64,000 bases of DNA, from contig NC_134017.1 in assembly GCF_040712315.1 (NCBI RefSeq), positions 6,416,001 through 6,480,000 on the forward strand, read 5' to 3'. Positions 20,747-32,800 of the stretch are shown here, in pieces. Position numbers and translations under genes: made by a program. This DNA comes from Castanea sativa. Lineage: Eukaryota; Streptophyta; Magnoliopsida; Fagales; Fagaceae. Position 1 is the first letter of the stretch; each line of letters starts with the position of its first letter. Under the pieces are notes generated by a model that was given only the letters and a program-made list of their open reading frames with translations, did no database searches and had not been told where the DNA came from.

Positions 20747-20821
20747 GTTTGTTATAAACCAATCATTTTTTCTCTTTGTAGAAAGTTCTTTTCTATAAAT
20801 TGTCTCTCTTCACAAACTTAA

Positions 20822-21874
20822 ACTTAAACAGTTAAGAAATGTTAACTTTAATAATTTATTCATAATCATAACACTTTTCCTCACACATGAGCTTAAAGTC
20901 ACCCTTGATAAAAGGACCCATTGCATGAAATTTTTAACATTTTAAATGTAAAATATGTACTACGTAGAGTAAATTACGGATGGTTCAAAAGACTTAATCT
21001 ACTACAAAAAGGTTAATTTAATTATCTAACGATAATTCTAACTGTTTATATCTAGAAAACTTTCCTACGCAATCAAAATTCAGCGACAAATTTTAGGATG
21101 CCTCTAAGCTTGGTGAGAGGCAGATTATGCTGCGACTATGAGAATGGCCTAATTAGTTATCAAAAAAAAGAAAAAAGAAGAAGAAGAAGAAGAAGAAGAA
21201 GAAGAATGGCCTAATTTACCTAATAAAAGCAAGTGTAAATAGGCACCTTAGGACTTTCTCTCTCCTCTTTTTTTCCTCTGTGATCGTATAGGTGTGTCAC
21301 GCCCGAAACCCATTGTGTGAGTTAAACACATGGCATGGGCCGAACACCCATAAAATTTAGTTATTCCATGATAAATAAAATTTCATTAATGTTTTTTTTA
21401 TTTTTTTATTTAATTCAAATACTTGATAGTCATCAATGATCAATCATTTAACGGTTAGAAGAAACTTCATATAGAAAATAACAAATCAGCCAAAAGAAAC
21501 TTCATAATTGTTGTCCTGTGCTTGGCAAGGTTATTTATTTATAAATTTTGTAAATATTATAAGTAAACACATTTAAAAATATTAATTATTTAAAATAATA
21601 ATATTAATTATAATTTCATGTAATCCTATAAGTTGTAAATGTCAAAATGCAAGAAATTATTAAGCGTACTTGAGGAGTACGTTAGTGATGTTAAGTGGTC
21701 TTCTTACTCAATAGTATAATGCAAAGTAGTTAATACCGTAGGGGCCATTTTAGTTTGGATACAAAATGAAATAATTTGGTATTTATGTATGCTGGTATGT
21801 CATTTTTTTTAGAAAGATATATAATTAATTTATTATTTCCAATTTTTTCTTCATTTGAGCATTAGATTTATTTA
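20822..21874. other. Intergenic with AAG microsatellite; possible gypsy LTR edge
   Basis: (AAG)n lies at about 21176-21205. TGTCACGCCCGAAACCC near 21296 resembles the terminus of a gypsy LTR but has no partner. No gene is seen. Confidence 0.45.
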
Positions 21875-22016
21875 TGTTTTTTAATTTTTTTTTTGAGAAA
21901 AATAATTACAATATGCAACTAATCCTGCAGTTCGAACCCTTTTCTCCCTAGACCCCCAAGCACTTTGTGCATGGAGAGGTGTCAATTCAGCTACAAGGCC
22001 TGTGACTGTTTTTTAA
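21875..22016 (-). mobile_element. SINE (tRNA-derived type), minus strand
   Basis: The body is 21885-22006. On the minus strand it starts GTCACAGGCCTTGTAGCTGA, contains the RNA polymerase III B-box-like GGTTCGAAC, and ends TTTCTC followed by an A tail (plus-strand T run at 21885-21894). The direct repeat TGTTTTTTAA flanks it (21875-21884 and 22007-22016), as expected for target-primed insertion. Such SINEs are short and non-coding and borrow LINE machinery. Confidence 0.8.
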
Positions 22017-22017
22017 A

Positions 22018-23490
22018 TTAGATATAGGAAAAAATGCCATGAAACTTCCTGAACTTTATGATAGTAGCCATTGCACTCTTTAAACTAATTTTAGACATGA
22101 GCCAAATTGATACTTCTGTTAAGTTTGCCGTTAAAATCTATTAAATTGAATTAACATCACTCATTTTGTTTAGTCCGGAGTATTCCACTAAACTAGTATT
22201 ACCCTTATTTTAGAAATAACGTTTAGTTTATTTGAAATATTTTACAAATTATGTTAATAAAACCGTATTAACTTAGGCACGCCAATTTTTAGATTCTAAT
22301 AGAATTTGGATTGAAGAATCCCCATCGTTTATATTTGAAATTGTCCACAAGACTTGATGTAATTTGTTATTTCTTGCTGATATGGACTAAGAAACCGTAT
22401 TAGCTAATCATTAGATAAGACTAGGCATGAACTTAAAACCACTGTTTTAAAAGTCAGATCAGATCGGACGGTTCAACCAAGAACTAGTCAAAAATAGGTG
22501 AATCTGGGACCAAAATTGGTTCTTCGACCATACATGTTTTTAAAACCATGCTAAAAATAGAAGAGAATTTTTTAGATTCAAAAATACCTTCCCCATCTCA
22601 ATTGCCCCATCTTTTCGCACTTCAACATTAAAAAACAAGCAGCCATCAATTCAAGAAGAATAATATTAAGTTTTTTGTTTTTGTTTTATTTGGAGAAACA
22701 CACACACACACACTCTTAGGGGAAGGGGGATGAGATAAGAGAATACACTCACACACCAACACCAAAACTGCATGCGGCAGTTAGTATCGCGGAGCAAGTA
22801 ATAAACCCCTTCTTAATATAACACATTACCGATGTGGGATGACTCATCAACATTGAGTATCTTTTTTTTTTTTTTTTTTTGAGAAACACACACACACACA
22901 CACACACACACATAGGAGAAGGGGGATGAGATAAGAGAATACACTCACATGCTAACACCAAAACTGCATACGGCATAATATAAAGTTATTAACCCATAAC
23001 ACCAAAACTGCATGCGGCATAATATTAAGAAATTGGCAATTAGACCCAAAAAAAAAAAGCACAGAAAGAGAAGAGAGAGGACAGTTGATGTGGCAGACTT
23101 TATTAGTCTTCATTGCCCCAGATCAGAGGAGGCTATGTCGTTGTTGCTATCAAACGCACGGTGGGACCACAAATGGCAAGATCGGAGATAGGAGGGAAGG
23201 ACACCGTTGTTCAATTGAGAGAGATCCTCACCTTGTTTGAGCTGTCTCTCATCAATTTATGTCTCATAATTGAACCTAGTTTCTCTCTCTCCCAATTCAT
23301 TTGGGTTAGGCAAATTTTGTCTAGTTGAGAGGCATTAGTTTATTTAAACATTAGACATAACAGAAGTATCAATTTAGTTTATGTGTGAAGTTGATGGAGT
23401 AAATTGGTTAAAATAAAAGTTCAAAAGGTGTAATGACAACTACTCTAATGTTTAAGGGGGTGTCAAAGCATTTTTTTTCCCTCAGATATA
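22018..23490. mobile_element. Second Mutator-like element with long inverted ends
   Basis: The element is about 22027-23481 (1455 bp). Its ends are inverted repeats of 100-150 bp: AAATTGATACTTCTGTTA at 22104-22121 recurs inverted as TAACAGAAGTATCAATTT at 23359-23376, and GGAAAAAATGCC opposes GCATTTTTTTTCC at the tips. The putative 9-bp TSD is TTAGATATA / TCAGATATA, one mismatch. The interior contains CA microsatellites and a duplicated block. No transposase is seen. Confidence 0.65.
22690..23030. repeat. Internal direct duplications with (CA)n
   Basis: The block GGGGGATGAGATAAGAGAAT, ACACTCACA and CACCAAAACTGCAT(G/A)CGGC occurs at 22724-22787 and 22920-22976, and its last part again at 23000-23022. 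Each of the first two is preceded by GAGAAACACACAC and a (CA)n tract. All lie inside the second MULE. Confidence 0.75.
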
Positions 23491-23576
23491 TAATTAGACG
23501 AAGGAGTGGAAACGAAATAGAAAGAGTAAACCGAATAGAGGGTTTTGGTGTAATGTAGTATATATATTGCAGTGGG

Positions 23577-24065
23577 TCTGTTTGGTTTAAAACTCTCTAT
23601 GTTGGTGAGTAGTAGTTAGTTTAAAATTCTTCAATTTGCTGAGTAATAGTTAGTTTAAAACTCTTATTTTGACACAATGAATAAATTAATAAAAAAAAGA
23701 TGTATAAAATTATTGGACTATCAAAGTGTATGTGGCAAAATATTAGAAGGTCAACTGATAGTCAAACGTCTTTGATTTGGTTTAAAAGTCTCTATGTTGC
23801 TGAGTAGTAATTAGTTTAAAAGTCTTTAGTTTGCTAAGTATAGTCGATTTAAAACTCTCATTTTGACATAATAATAGTTTGGTTTAAAACTTCATATATT
23901 GTTAAGTAATAGTTGGTTTAAAACTCAACAATTTGAAGAGTAGTAGTCGGTTTAAAACTCTCATTTTGACATAATGAATAAATTAATAAAAAAATTACGT
24001 GTAAAATTATGGGACTACCAAAACTTATGTGACAAAATATTAGAAGGTCAACTAACGGTCAAATA
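23577..24065. repeat. Nested minisatellite, GGTTTAAAACTCT units
   Basis: Units of about 35-40 bp of the form GTTTAAAACTCTC-ATTTTGACATAATG or GTTTAAAACTC-AATTTGCTGAGTAGTAG recur about ten times. A higher-order block ends in AATATTAGAAGGTCAACT, seen at 23742 and 24038. Non-coding. Confidence 0.75.
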
Positions 24066-24087
24066 TCTTTGGTTATTATATTTGGAA

Positions 24088-24277
24088 ATAAATTAGAAAA
24101 ATGTTTTGTTACGTACTAGTATTGCAACAATTACTGCATAATGGGTTATGTGGTAATATAAAGAAAACAATATGTGTGGACCCTTCGACACTTGTCACCT
24201 TTTTTTTGCTACCACATAATTCTAAATGTAGCAATTGCTGAAAATTTGTATGCAGCAAAACGTTTTCCTATAAATTA
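24088..24277. mobile_element. hAT-like MITE with 8-bp TSD
   Basis: The element is 24096-24269 (174 bp). The 8-bp direct repeat ATAAATTA flanks it exactly (24088-24095, 24270-24277). Its inverted ends extend about 60 bp, for example TTATGTGGTA near 24144 against TACCACATAA near 24210. 8-bp TSD plus TIR fits a hAT-type MITE, although the first TIR bases do not show the usual CAG start. Confidence 0.7.
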
Positions 24278-25170
24278 ATGATAGATTCCAACAAGTAGCT
24301 TAACATGTCTGTCATTTATTAAAAACAATCTTAATCGTTAAATCCTGTTTAGAGCCCAATATTTAATTGGCAGGTTGGGTGGGGTTTGAGTTGGGTTGGG
24401 TTGGTTAGGTTTGAGTTTGAGTTTGGTTATAAATGAGTTGGATAAATAGTTACCTATTTATTATTCATTTAAATATATATTAAATACTTATTACCGACTC
24501 AATCCATTTAATCTGTGCAAGACCTACCTCATCCATTTAACCAATTATAAAGTTCACATATATTCTTACCCATCTATGCAAAATCATTCACGTTTTTTAT
24601 TTGGAAATCCAAATTCAAAATGTCCTCGAAACAATTGGAGCCCTAAGAGAACAGAATTAAGAACATTGTAGTTGAAACTAACCTAGCTATTTTTCCTTTT
24701 CCTCAACTTTTCTCACCAACCAAATAGAGACTAGTGAAATATTAATTAAATAAATCCTAAAAATTGAGAAAAATATATAGTGATACAAATTGGTAAGACG
24801 GTTTCAGGTGGATGATATCCAATAATGTTGCTTTTCATACCACGGACTTGTAATCAGAGTGCCTTTTTTTGGATCCCTTCTTTGTCGCTTTTGACTCCAT
24901 GGAGTCCAAATCATTCCAAACACAGTCCAACAATGTCGCCTCCATTTTTGTTCTTCGACTTCCTTCTTTCCGTGTGAGCGAGTGAGGTTTTTAATTTGTT
25001 GTATCGTAGAGAGAGAGAGAGAGAGAGAGAGGTGTAGATTTTGCCTTGTTTGGTAGTTAAGAAAATGCCTGAGAAAATGAAGGAGAAAATTTTCTCATTA
25101 GATGTTTTAGTTGATTAACGCCCATGTAATTGGGCTACCTAGCAGCTTACCCATTGGATACCCAACGTGT
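24278..25170. other. Intergenic; GGGTTGGGTT tract and GA microsatellite
   Basis: A G-rich GGGTTGGGTTGG stretch is at 24376-24412 and (GA)n at about 25009-25032. TTTTGCCTTGTTTGGTAG near 25040 resembles sequence common in plant first introns, but no exon could be supported. Confidence 0.4.
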
Positions 25171-25179
25171 TACCCATAA

Positions 25180-26130
25180 CTTGGGATCTTATGTTGAAGT
25201 CCAAGGATGTGAAACCCTTTTCTTTCAAATGGGTACATAAAGTAATTAAAGACTCATGCAGATGAGTTGACAGAGACATGCAAGGCTTGCTTGGAAGCTT
25301 GTTGCCAATTTGGGCTAGAATATGATGCATATATAAAGCTCTTTACAAATTGAAACAAGTGCTAGGGAGGTATTGTAAGGTTTGTTTTATGATCCTAGTG
25401 TCTCACATTGCTTAAGTGTAAGCTTAACTATGTGTTTATAAGCTCTTAAACACCCTCTCCATGTAAGCCGGTTTTCAAGAGTGAGTTTTATCTATGGGTT
25501 CCTAACATCTGGTATCAGAGTCAACCATCATCCCTATTAATTGGGCATAGCTCGTTGAGTGTGGGATTAAATGAATTGTGGCTTTGTGGTCGGTTCCCAG
25601 AAGAGGTGACCTAGAGGCTAGATTAAAATTACACTAGGTGAGTGGTGCCACCAAAAGAGAAATACTTACCATCTGGTTAATGTTTATGTAGCTTGCTCAT
25701 CAAGGCACGAGGAAACAAAATAGAAAAAGTAATTATCTATGTAGATGATTTGATCATTAACTGGAGATGATGAAGAAGAAAATTTTCGAATGAGAGAAAA
25801 TTTAGCAGCTTGGTTCCAAATGTTGATTGTGTAAAGGATGGCTTATTCTTATACCAAAAAAAGTACGGGATGCTTGATTGCAAGCCAATCCCTAATCCTA
25901 CAGAGTGCAATGCTAAGCTCGGCCCACAAGAAGGTAAAGTACTTGAAGATGAAGCTTGCAAGCTTGTTTGCCATTATGATAATATCTACGCAAGAGATCA
26001 TGACACACATTGATCAAGTACCATATGTATGTGTAGCAAGAGGCAACTAAAAACCACCGATTGTGTAATAACAATAGCTCTAGAAAGTACACGGAGTTAG
26101 TGTCTAGAAGCATGATGAAAGACAGATTTT
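25180..26130 (+). pseudogene. Degenerate copia reverse transcriptase fragment, plus strand
   Basis: Scattered frames match copia RT in order: KPFSFKWVHKV (about 25225), IYKALYKLKQ (about 25330, family YKALYGLKQ), then after an interruption LLIKARGNK and the catalytic-like IIYVDDLII (about 25700-25755), then DGLFLYQKKYG and CKPIPNPTECNAKL (25838-25920). Stops and shifts occur every few dozen codons. A short LTR-like unit (25374-25507) splits it between the YGLKQ and YVDD motifs. It is an inactive remnant. Confidence 0.7.
25374..25521 (+). mobile_element. Short LTR (TRIM-like) with primer site
   Basis: The 134-bp sequence starts TGTAAGGTTTG, contains TATAAGCTCTTAAACACCC and TAAGCCGG, and ends CCTAACA (25507). 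Two bases later TGGTATCAGAGT (25510-25521) matches an initiator-Met primer site. LTRs this short with this layout are typical of TRIM elements. No second LTR was found, so it may be a partial copy. Confidence 0.5.
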
Positions 26131-26640
26131 ACTTTCAGAGAATGTCTTGGAAGCTTCAAAGTGAGTCTTAACCGATTAAATGTGGACCTAGACACGGGTA
26201 GTCTTGATTGAGTTTAGGTTTAACCTAGTCAAGTTTAGGTCAGATCAAATTTGAGTCATAAACTTATTGCACTAAAATGGGTTGCTAGTTATGATTGTTA
26301 CTTGGTTTTACAATAAGTCAAGGAGTATCAAATATTTCATTAAAAATTTCCCAATTACATAGATGACAATTTGTTATTGATAGGTAAAAAAATGATGTTT
26401 GTGGTTGGTTCAAATGTGAATTAATGAAAATTTGTTAACATAATTGTTGTGAAAAATATTAGCTGTGCACTAAATATTGTCTTGCAAAAAACCATCCATG
26501 TAAATGGGGTTGCATGTACTTGCATGATCCAAGTCCAGTACAGTTCATACCATTGCATATATTATACACCCCACAACACTAACACACAGGCAGGATCTTT
26601 AGTAATGATCCAAGGAATATATGTGCGCTTATACCCCACA
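26131..26640. other. Intergenic, no supported feature
   Basis: Between two copia remnants. AT-rich, no conserved motif noticed. Confidence 0.45.
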
Positions 26641-26649
26641 ATGACTAAT

Positions 26650-26970
26650 CTAATTACAATTAAAACTTTTTATAGTTGTTAATAAAGCTTTGACAACCCA
26701 CTTGACGTGGGACACCATAAACACCCACACAACACAATTAATATCCAAAAAAACTTGGGCATCACAACTTTGACATGTCTTCAATTTTTTCTCATTCTTT
26801 GGGCACTGATTACTAGATAATCTAAAGTGATTCAGCAATGGCTTGCTTACAGGCTTAGCATCTTGCATGTTAAAATTTTTAAGCACCTTTCTGATGTAGT
26901 TCTTGTGATACAACAACAACTATCTTGCTTCTCTATCCTACGAATGTCCCTAACTGAAAATTGTTTTTAG
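26650..26970 (-). pseudogene. Copia RT/RNase H junction fragment, minus strand
   Basis: On the minus strand the frame contains YIRKVLKNFNMQDAKPVSKP and then LLNHFRLSSNQCP, the stretch after the YVDD palm in a common plant copia lineage where the RT thumb leads to the SAVGSLMY motif. The upstream part is shifted (DIRRIEKQDS). Only about 100 codons remain. It abuts the truncated gypsy element, so one disrupted the other or both lie at a rearrangement junction. Confidence 0.7.
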
Positions 26971-27033
26971 TAGTACCCAAGTCTTTCTTGTTAAACTCCT
27001 TGCGCTATATGTTAAGTCTTTAGCTTGTCAACC

Positions 27034-29645
27034 TCAAACATAAATGACAAAACCCCCTGTACCTGAAGGGATAGTTAACACTGGAGCTGTGACCAACCTC
27101 CGCTTTAGCTCTTGGAAGCTTTTCTCACATTCTTCCTTCCACTCGAACTTAACATTCTTCCGAGTTAGTTGTGTTAAAGGAGCCGCAATGCGGGAAAATC
27201 CCTCTACAAACCTTCTATAGTAACCAGCAAGGCCCAAGAAACTTCTAACCTCACTCACATTTGTTGGCCAATCCCAATTAACCACCGCTTCTATTTTATT
27301 AGGATCCACCGTAATTCCATCCTTAGATATCACATGACCCAAGAACACCACTTGGTTCAACCAAAATTCACAATTTTTCAATTTAGCATACAACTTCCTT
27401 TCTCTTAGAATCTGAAAACAATCGTCAAGTGTTCTTCATGCTCTTCTTGACTCTTAGAATAAATCAAAATATCATCAATGAACACAATGACAAATCAATC
27501 CAAGTACTCATGAAATACCCTATTCATCAAATCCATAAAAGCAGCAAGGGCATTAGTTAATCCAAACGGCATCACCAAAAATTCATAATGACCATATCTA
27601 GTCCGAACGGCAGTCTTTGGTATATCCTCACCCTTAATCTTCAACTAGTGGTAACTAGAACGAAGATCAATCTTAGAAAAGACTTGTGCTCCTTGCAACT
27701 GATCAAATAGGTCATCAATACGAGGCAAAGGATATTTATTCTTAATGGTGACTCTATTAAGCTCACGATAATCAATACATAACCTCATAGACCCATCCTT
27801 TTTCTTGACAAATAAAACTGGAGCTCCCCAAGGCGAGGTACTAGGGCGAATAAAGCCCTTGTCCAGCAATTCTACCAATTGCTCCTTAAGTTCTTTCAAC
27901 TCTGTGGGTGCCATTCTATATGGTGCCTTAGAAATAGTTGCAGTACCTGGAAGCAGATCAATAGAGAACTCAATCTCACGATCCGGGGGCAACCCAAGTA
28001 GATCATCAGGAAAAACATCTGAAAATTCCCTTACAATGGGAATGTCTCCTATCTTTAATTCTCTACTTTGTAAATCCACTACACTAGCAAGGAATCCTTG
28101 GCATCCCTTTCTAAGCAAGCGGTTTGCTTGTATGCATGATATCACGCGAGGCATAAAAGGCAAACACAAAGCCTTAAATAAAAATTTTGATTCACCTGGA
28201 GGCCTAAACACCACCTCTTTCTCAAAACAATGCACACTAGCCGGGTAAGAAGCCAACCAATCCATGCACAAAATGACATCAAAATCATGCATATCTAGCA
28301 ACACCAAATCAGCCAATAACTCTCTACCCTCAATACAAATAATACAAGACTTAAGCACAAGATTAGCCATTAAAGTATCACCGACAGGGGTAGAAACCGA
28401 TAACTCAAAATCAAGTAGTTCGTGGCTCTTATCATGATTCTTAGCAAATGCACAAGAAACAAAAGGTTGCGTAGAACCAGGATCAAAAAGAACTTTAGCA
28501 TGTGCAGAGAACAAAGGAAGTATACCTGCCACCACCGTATCCGTGGCCAGAGCATCCTCAGTAGTCAAGGCATACACTCTACCTTGCACCTTCTTCCCAT
28601 TATCATTACCCTTTGTAACTTGAGATGAGGAAGAGGAACCCGAGCCCTTAGAACTTGGGCAATCTCTAGCAAAGTGTCCGGGTTGCTTACAAACAAAACA
28701 AATCTTAACCCCATCACAATTTTGTCCATCATGAAGTTTACCACAACGAGAGCAAGACTTCTTTTCACCAGACTGAGGATAGGCACTCTTGTTATGCCTA
28801 GAAGATTGTCCTTTATTACCCAAGTTTTTAAATAATCCTTTCTTATGCCCTTGACCCTTACCATGTTGAGAATTAAAGGGCCCTTGCTTCTTTTCACTCT
28901 CCTTGGCATTGGGGTTGTACTTATAATCTTCTTCAAGACTCATTGCCTACTTCACAGCCTCAATAAAAGTATCCACTCCAAAGGCTATAATGAGAGGGCG
29001 AATCCTACCATCAAGGCCTTCCCGAAACTTTTTCACTTTCTTGGACTCATCCGGAATCAAGTAAGGAGCAAACCGAGAGAGCTCAACAAACTTAGCAGCA
29101 TACTCTTCCACTGTTATAGCCCCCTGAACCAAATTTGAAAATTCTCTTGCCTTACGGTCCCTCACTACATTGGGGAAGTATGCCCCATTAAAAAATTCCT
29201 TAAACTTCTCCCAAGTAATGGGAGTGTCCCTTTCCAACTCCATCCTCAATAATTGCTCAGTGCTTGACCACCATCTCTCAGCAAAACCCTGAAGAGCAAA
29301 AGTGGCATACATCACCTTCTGAGCATTAGTGCATTCAAGGGCTCTCAGTAATTTTTCCATCTTTAGCAGCCAGTTCTCTGCTGCTATAGGATCAGGTCCC
29401 TCATCAAAAGTTGGAGGGTTTTGCTTAGTGAACTCCCCAAAAAGGCAACCCTCCCTCCTATGTTCACCACCTTGGACTACTCTAGCAATCCTGGCATAAA
29501 TCCTGTCTGCCATTGCCACCTCATCAATCCCACCACCATCAGGAGTGACAGATCTCTCACGCTCTTGGCGTTGCCTATGGCCATGCTCAGAAGTTGTAAC
29601 CTCATCCACATGCCTTACTTTACGTGCTTTTTTTTAAGAGGCATA
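27034..29645 (-). pseudogene. Gypsy (chromovirus, Tekay/Del-like) gag-PR-RT polyprotein, broken
   Basis: Read on the minus strand from about 29645. Gag runs to 28947 (IAAENWLLKMEKLL, FALQGFAERWW). After a stop, the frame 28943-27645 holds two zinc-knuckle-like motifs ([27 protein letters not shown]), protease ([18 protein letters not shown]) and RT with [20 protein letters not shown] and [10 protein letters not shown] continues across stops with the catalytic FIDDILIYS (about 27490). The frame 27393-27034 has [11 protein letters not shown] and [19 protein letters not shown]. RNase H, integrase and chromodomain are absent; the element is cut near 27000. The first ATG (29643) is followed by an A-run that appears one base short, shifting the frame. 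Stops at 27646 (TAG for Gln) and about 27510 (TGA for Arg) fit C-to-T decay. Confidence 0.9.
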
Positions 29646-29856
29646 GTGTACCAAAGTACTTATACCTATACCCAAGAAACAAGCAAGTAAATCAGAAGGC
29701 AACATAGAAGGTTAACATAGAAAAGATAGATAAGAAAAAGGAATAGCAGGTGGAAGCTGAAACAAAGGTATAAAATAAAGAATTCATCAACCCTAATGCT
29801 CTGACTTAGATTAAAATCAATTCCTATTTTCAAAAGTCTACAGAATCATAACCTAT

Positions 29857-29868
29857 ACTCTAATGCCA
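29857..29868 (-). other. Decayed primer binding site of the gypsy element
   Basis: On the minus strand TGGCATTAGAGT differs from TGGTATCAGAGC by three transitions. It lies 4 bp inside the LTR end at 29873. Confidence 0.65.
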
Positions 29869-29872
29869 TAAC

Positions 29873-32800
29873 TGTCACACCCCAAACCCCAAAGGGTCCA
29901 AAGTGTGAGAAAGACGTCTCAAGTACCTGTAAATGTTTTTACATTTTGGACAATTCAATCCACATAAATCCTATCAAGTACCAACATCAAGAATTATCAT
30001 AATAATTCCATTGAATATACTCTCAAAGTAAGTCAAAGCTCTAAATATTAATTACAAGGACCATTGGCCACAAAAGAATAGAGGTCTGAATAAATAATTA
30101 CATATCAACAGCTTGTCCCATCAGTGGGAATACAGTCACAACCACTATAATATACAAAAAAAAAAAAAAAAATACTCAAGCCTATTCTGAGATATACAGC
30201 ATCAAATGACTCCATTACAAAAGTTCAGCCTCCATCAGTAGTTAGTCTAACTACTATTAGCCATCAAAAAGCTGTCTCAAAATATTGTTGCCTACTCTAA
30301 AAAGTTTACAAAAATAATGGAATAAGACAGGGCCCAGTAAGTAGTATAATTAATGGGGGTGGGGGAAATGCAAGTTTCATCTTCAATAATAATAATATGA
30401 CAAGAATGATTAAGTAATGAAATACAAAGTTTCTCAAAGTAAATACCTTGAAATTATATGCCATAATTTATAATCTGTGAGCATTAACAATATAATTTTC
30501 AGAGCCATAAAATCTAACATACGGTAAATTTTCTCAAAAATACCACACTACCACATAGATCGGTCAGGGGATCCACCTATTCACAACTGGTATAATATTG
30601 TCCTCTCTGGTATGCAGACTCTTTACCCCATGGATAGCAGCCTCACCCATACCCTCAAGGTTTGTTCTCTCTCCCCATGGGCAGTAGAGAGAGTGCGTCA
30701 AATAGGACCTCTCTTGCATGTGGTCTCTTAGCCCCATGGACAGCAGCCTCACCCACACACAATCAAGGAACCTCTTCCCCCCATGGGCAGCAGGGAAGAA
30801 AGCGTCATCCAAAGTGAAAGGACACTGACCTGGATTTGATTCTGTTGTCGCAAAGATTACGAAAACCAAATTGGGTGATCACCGGAAAATCACACATAGC
30901 ATGGTGTTAAAACCACATAAAGCTCACAAGTTACATTACTTTGAAACACATAATTTATATCTAGTTAGTTTAAGAAAAACCTTAAATAATCTAACTTCTA
31001 CAAAGTTTGTAAAGTTTTCAACTTCATTTTTGTCAGAAAGATTTATTTCAATTTCACAATAACAAGACAAGATAAGCATCTTTAGATTTTCTAATAAACC
31101 ATAAAACTCATAATTTCCTTATCAAAGATTAAATAAAAGATACTCATACTTTCCATGTCAACAATTCATGCATTTCCCCAAATGCAATACAAAATATGAT
31201 GCATTTTTATATATAATAATATGTAATAGGGTCACAACGCAACAATTTTAAGAAAACATATATCCATATATAATTTTCCAAAATGTGTTTGACCCAAAAA
31301 CATCATTTATGAAATATGGTTATTTTTCAAAAATATCCCATTAAGAAGCTACTTACCTCGCAACCGCAAAAGCCTAATTCTCCAAGCTCCAAGGAGATTA
31401 GCTAGAACCTAAACAATATCAAGTAAACCTATCACAATAAGCATAGAGCTTGAAATTGTATCTAGCCACAATTTAGGAATTGCCAAATAGACAATTAATT
31501 AGGCAAGCCTAGTATATAACCTCATCAATAATAACATATTCCACTTCAAAAGTTTCTCAACAAATTGATTCACAAGGCATAAACTCCAATTTATAAAGTT
31601 AACCCATTTAATATCATCTCCAACATTATGACTAGCTTCCATAAAATTTACACTACATCATTAAGAGACCCATGAAAGCAAAATCAAAGTATCTTCCAAG
31701 ACAAGAGATTTAGGACTTCAACTAACTCCAAATAAACCCAATGGCAATGGAAAAATTAAATTTACCAACCATCACATGTTATAACTTAAAACCCCTAAAT
31801 TTTCCACCATACATAAACCTTAAGTAGCCATTTTTTTGCACAAATTATATACCCACTCATCAAATAATTCTACCAATACAAAACCCATACATAAAAACAC
31901 ATAAATATCACTTCCAATGCTCATAAATCACATGGGTATCATTATTACAGCTTAGATAAAATAACCTCAAGCAAAAGTGTAAAATCCACCAAAAAGATTA
32001 GAAATTTTTACCTCAAATAAAATGATGAAGTACAACCTCACCATAGGCCACATGACAAGGTTGTCACACAGATAGGGATCGACACACAAACAGGGCCATC
32101 ACACAGACATGGTCATCATACAAACGGGGTAATCACCAATGTCATGACGCATGGGCAAAAGCACATCAAAAGCTCACAGGTTAATGTATTTGAATTACGT
32201 AGTTCACTTCCAAGTAGTTTTATAAAATATTTTAATAAACAAATATCCACAATGTTCTCAAATTTCTTAAAACCATTTCTTGCCAAAAATATTTTGCAAA
32301 AATTTCCCAAATAATACAAGTTAGGGTAAAATATCTTTAGTATTCCCAAATACTACTATGAATCCATAAAGTCATCATCAAGGATCAAATGAAAGATGCT
32401 CATATTTTCCATGTCTACGATTCATGCATTTCCCCATATGTAATACCATATATGATGCTCTTTTCATAAATAATCACATACATTAAGGACACAACATAAC
32501 GCTATTTAGGAAAATAGAGTTTCCATATAAACAATATTCCAAAATGTGTTTAACCTAAAAACAACATTTTATGCATTATGCTTATTTTTCTAAAAAGCCC
32601 ATTAAGAAGCCACTTACCTTGCAATCCGCAAAAAGTCTAGTTTCCAAAGCTCCAAAAGAGGTTAGCTAGAACCTGAACGATACTAAGAAGACCTATCACA
32701 ATAAACATAAAGCTTGAAATTGCATCTAGCTACGAATCAAGAATTCCCAAATAAGCAATTAATTATGCAAGCCTAAGTATTTAACCTCACAAATAATGTA

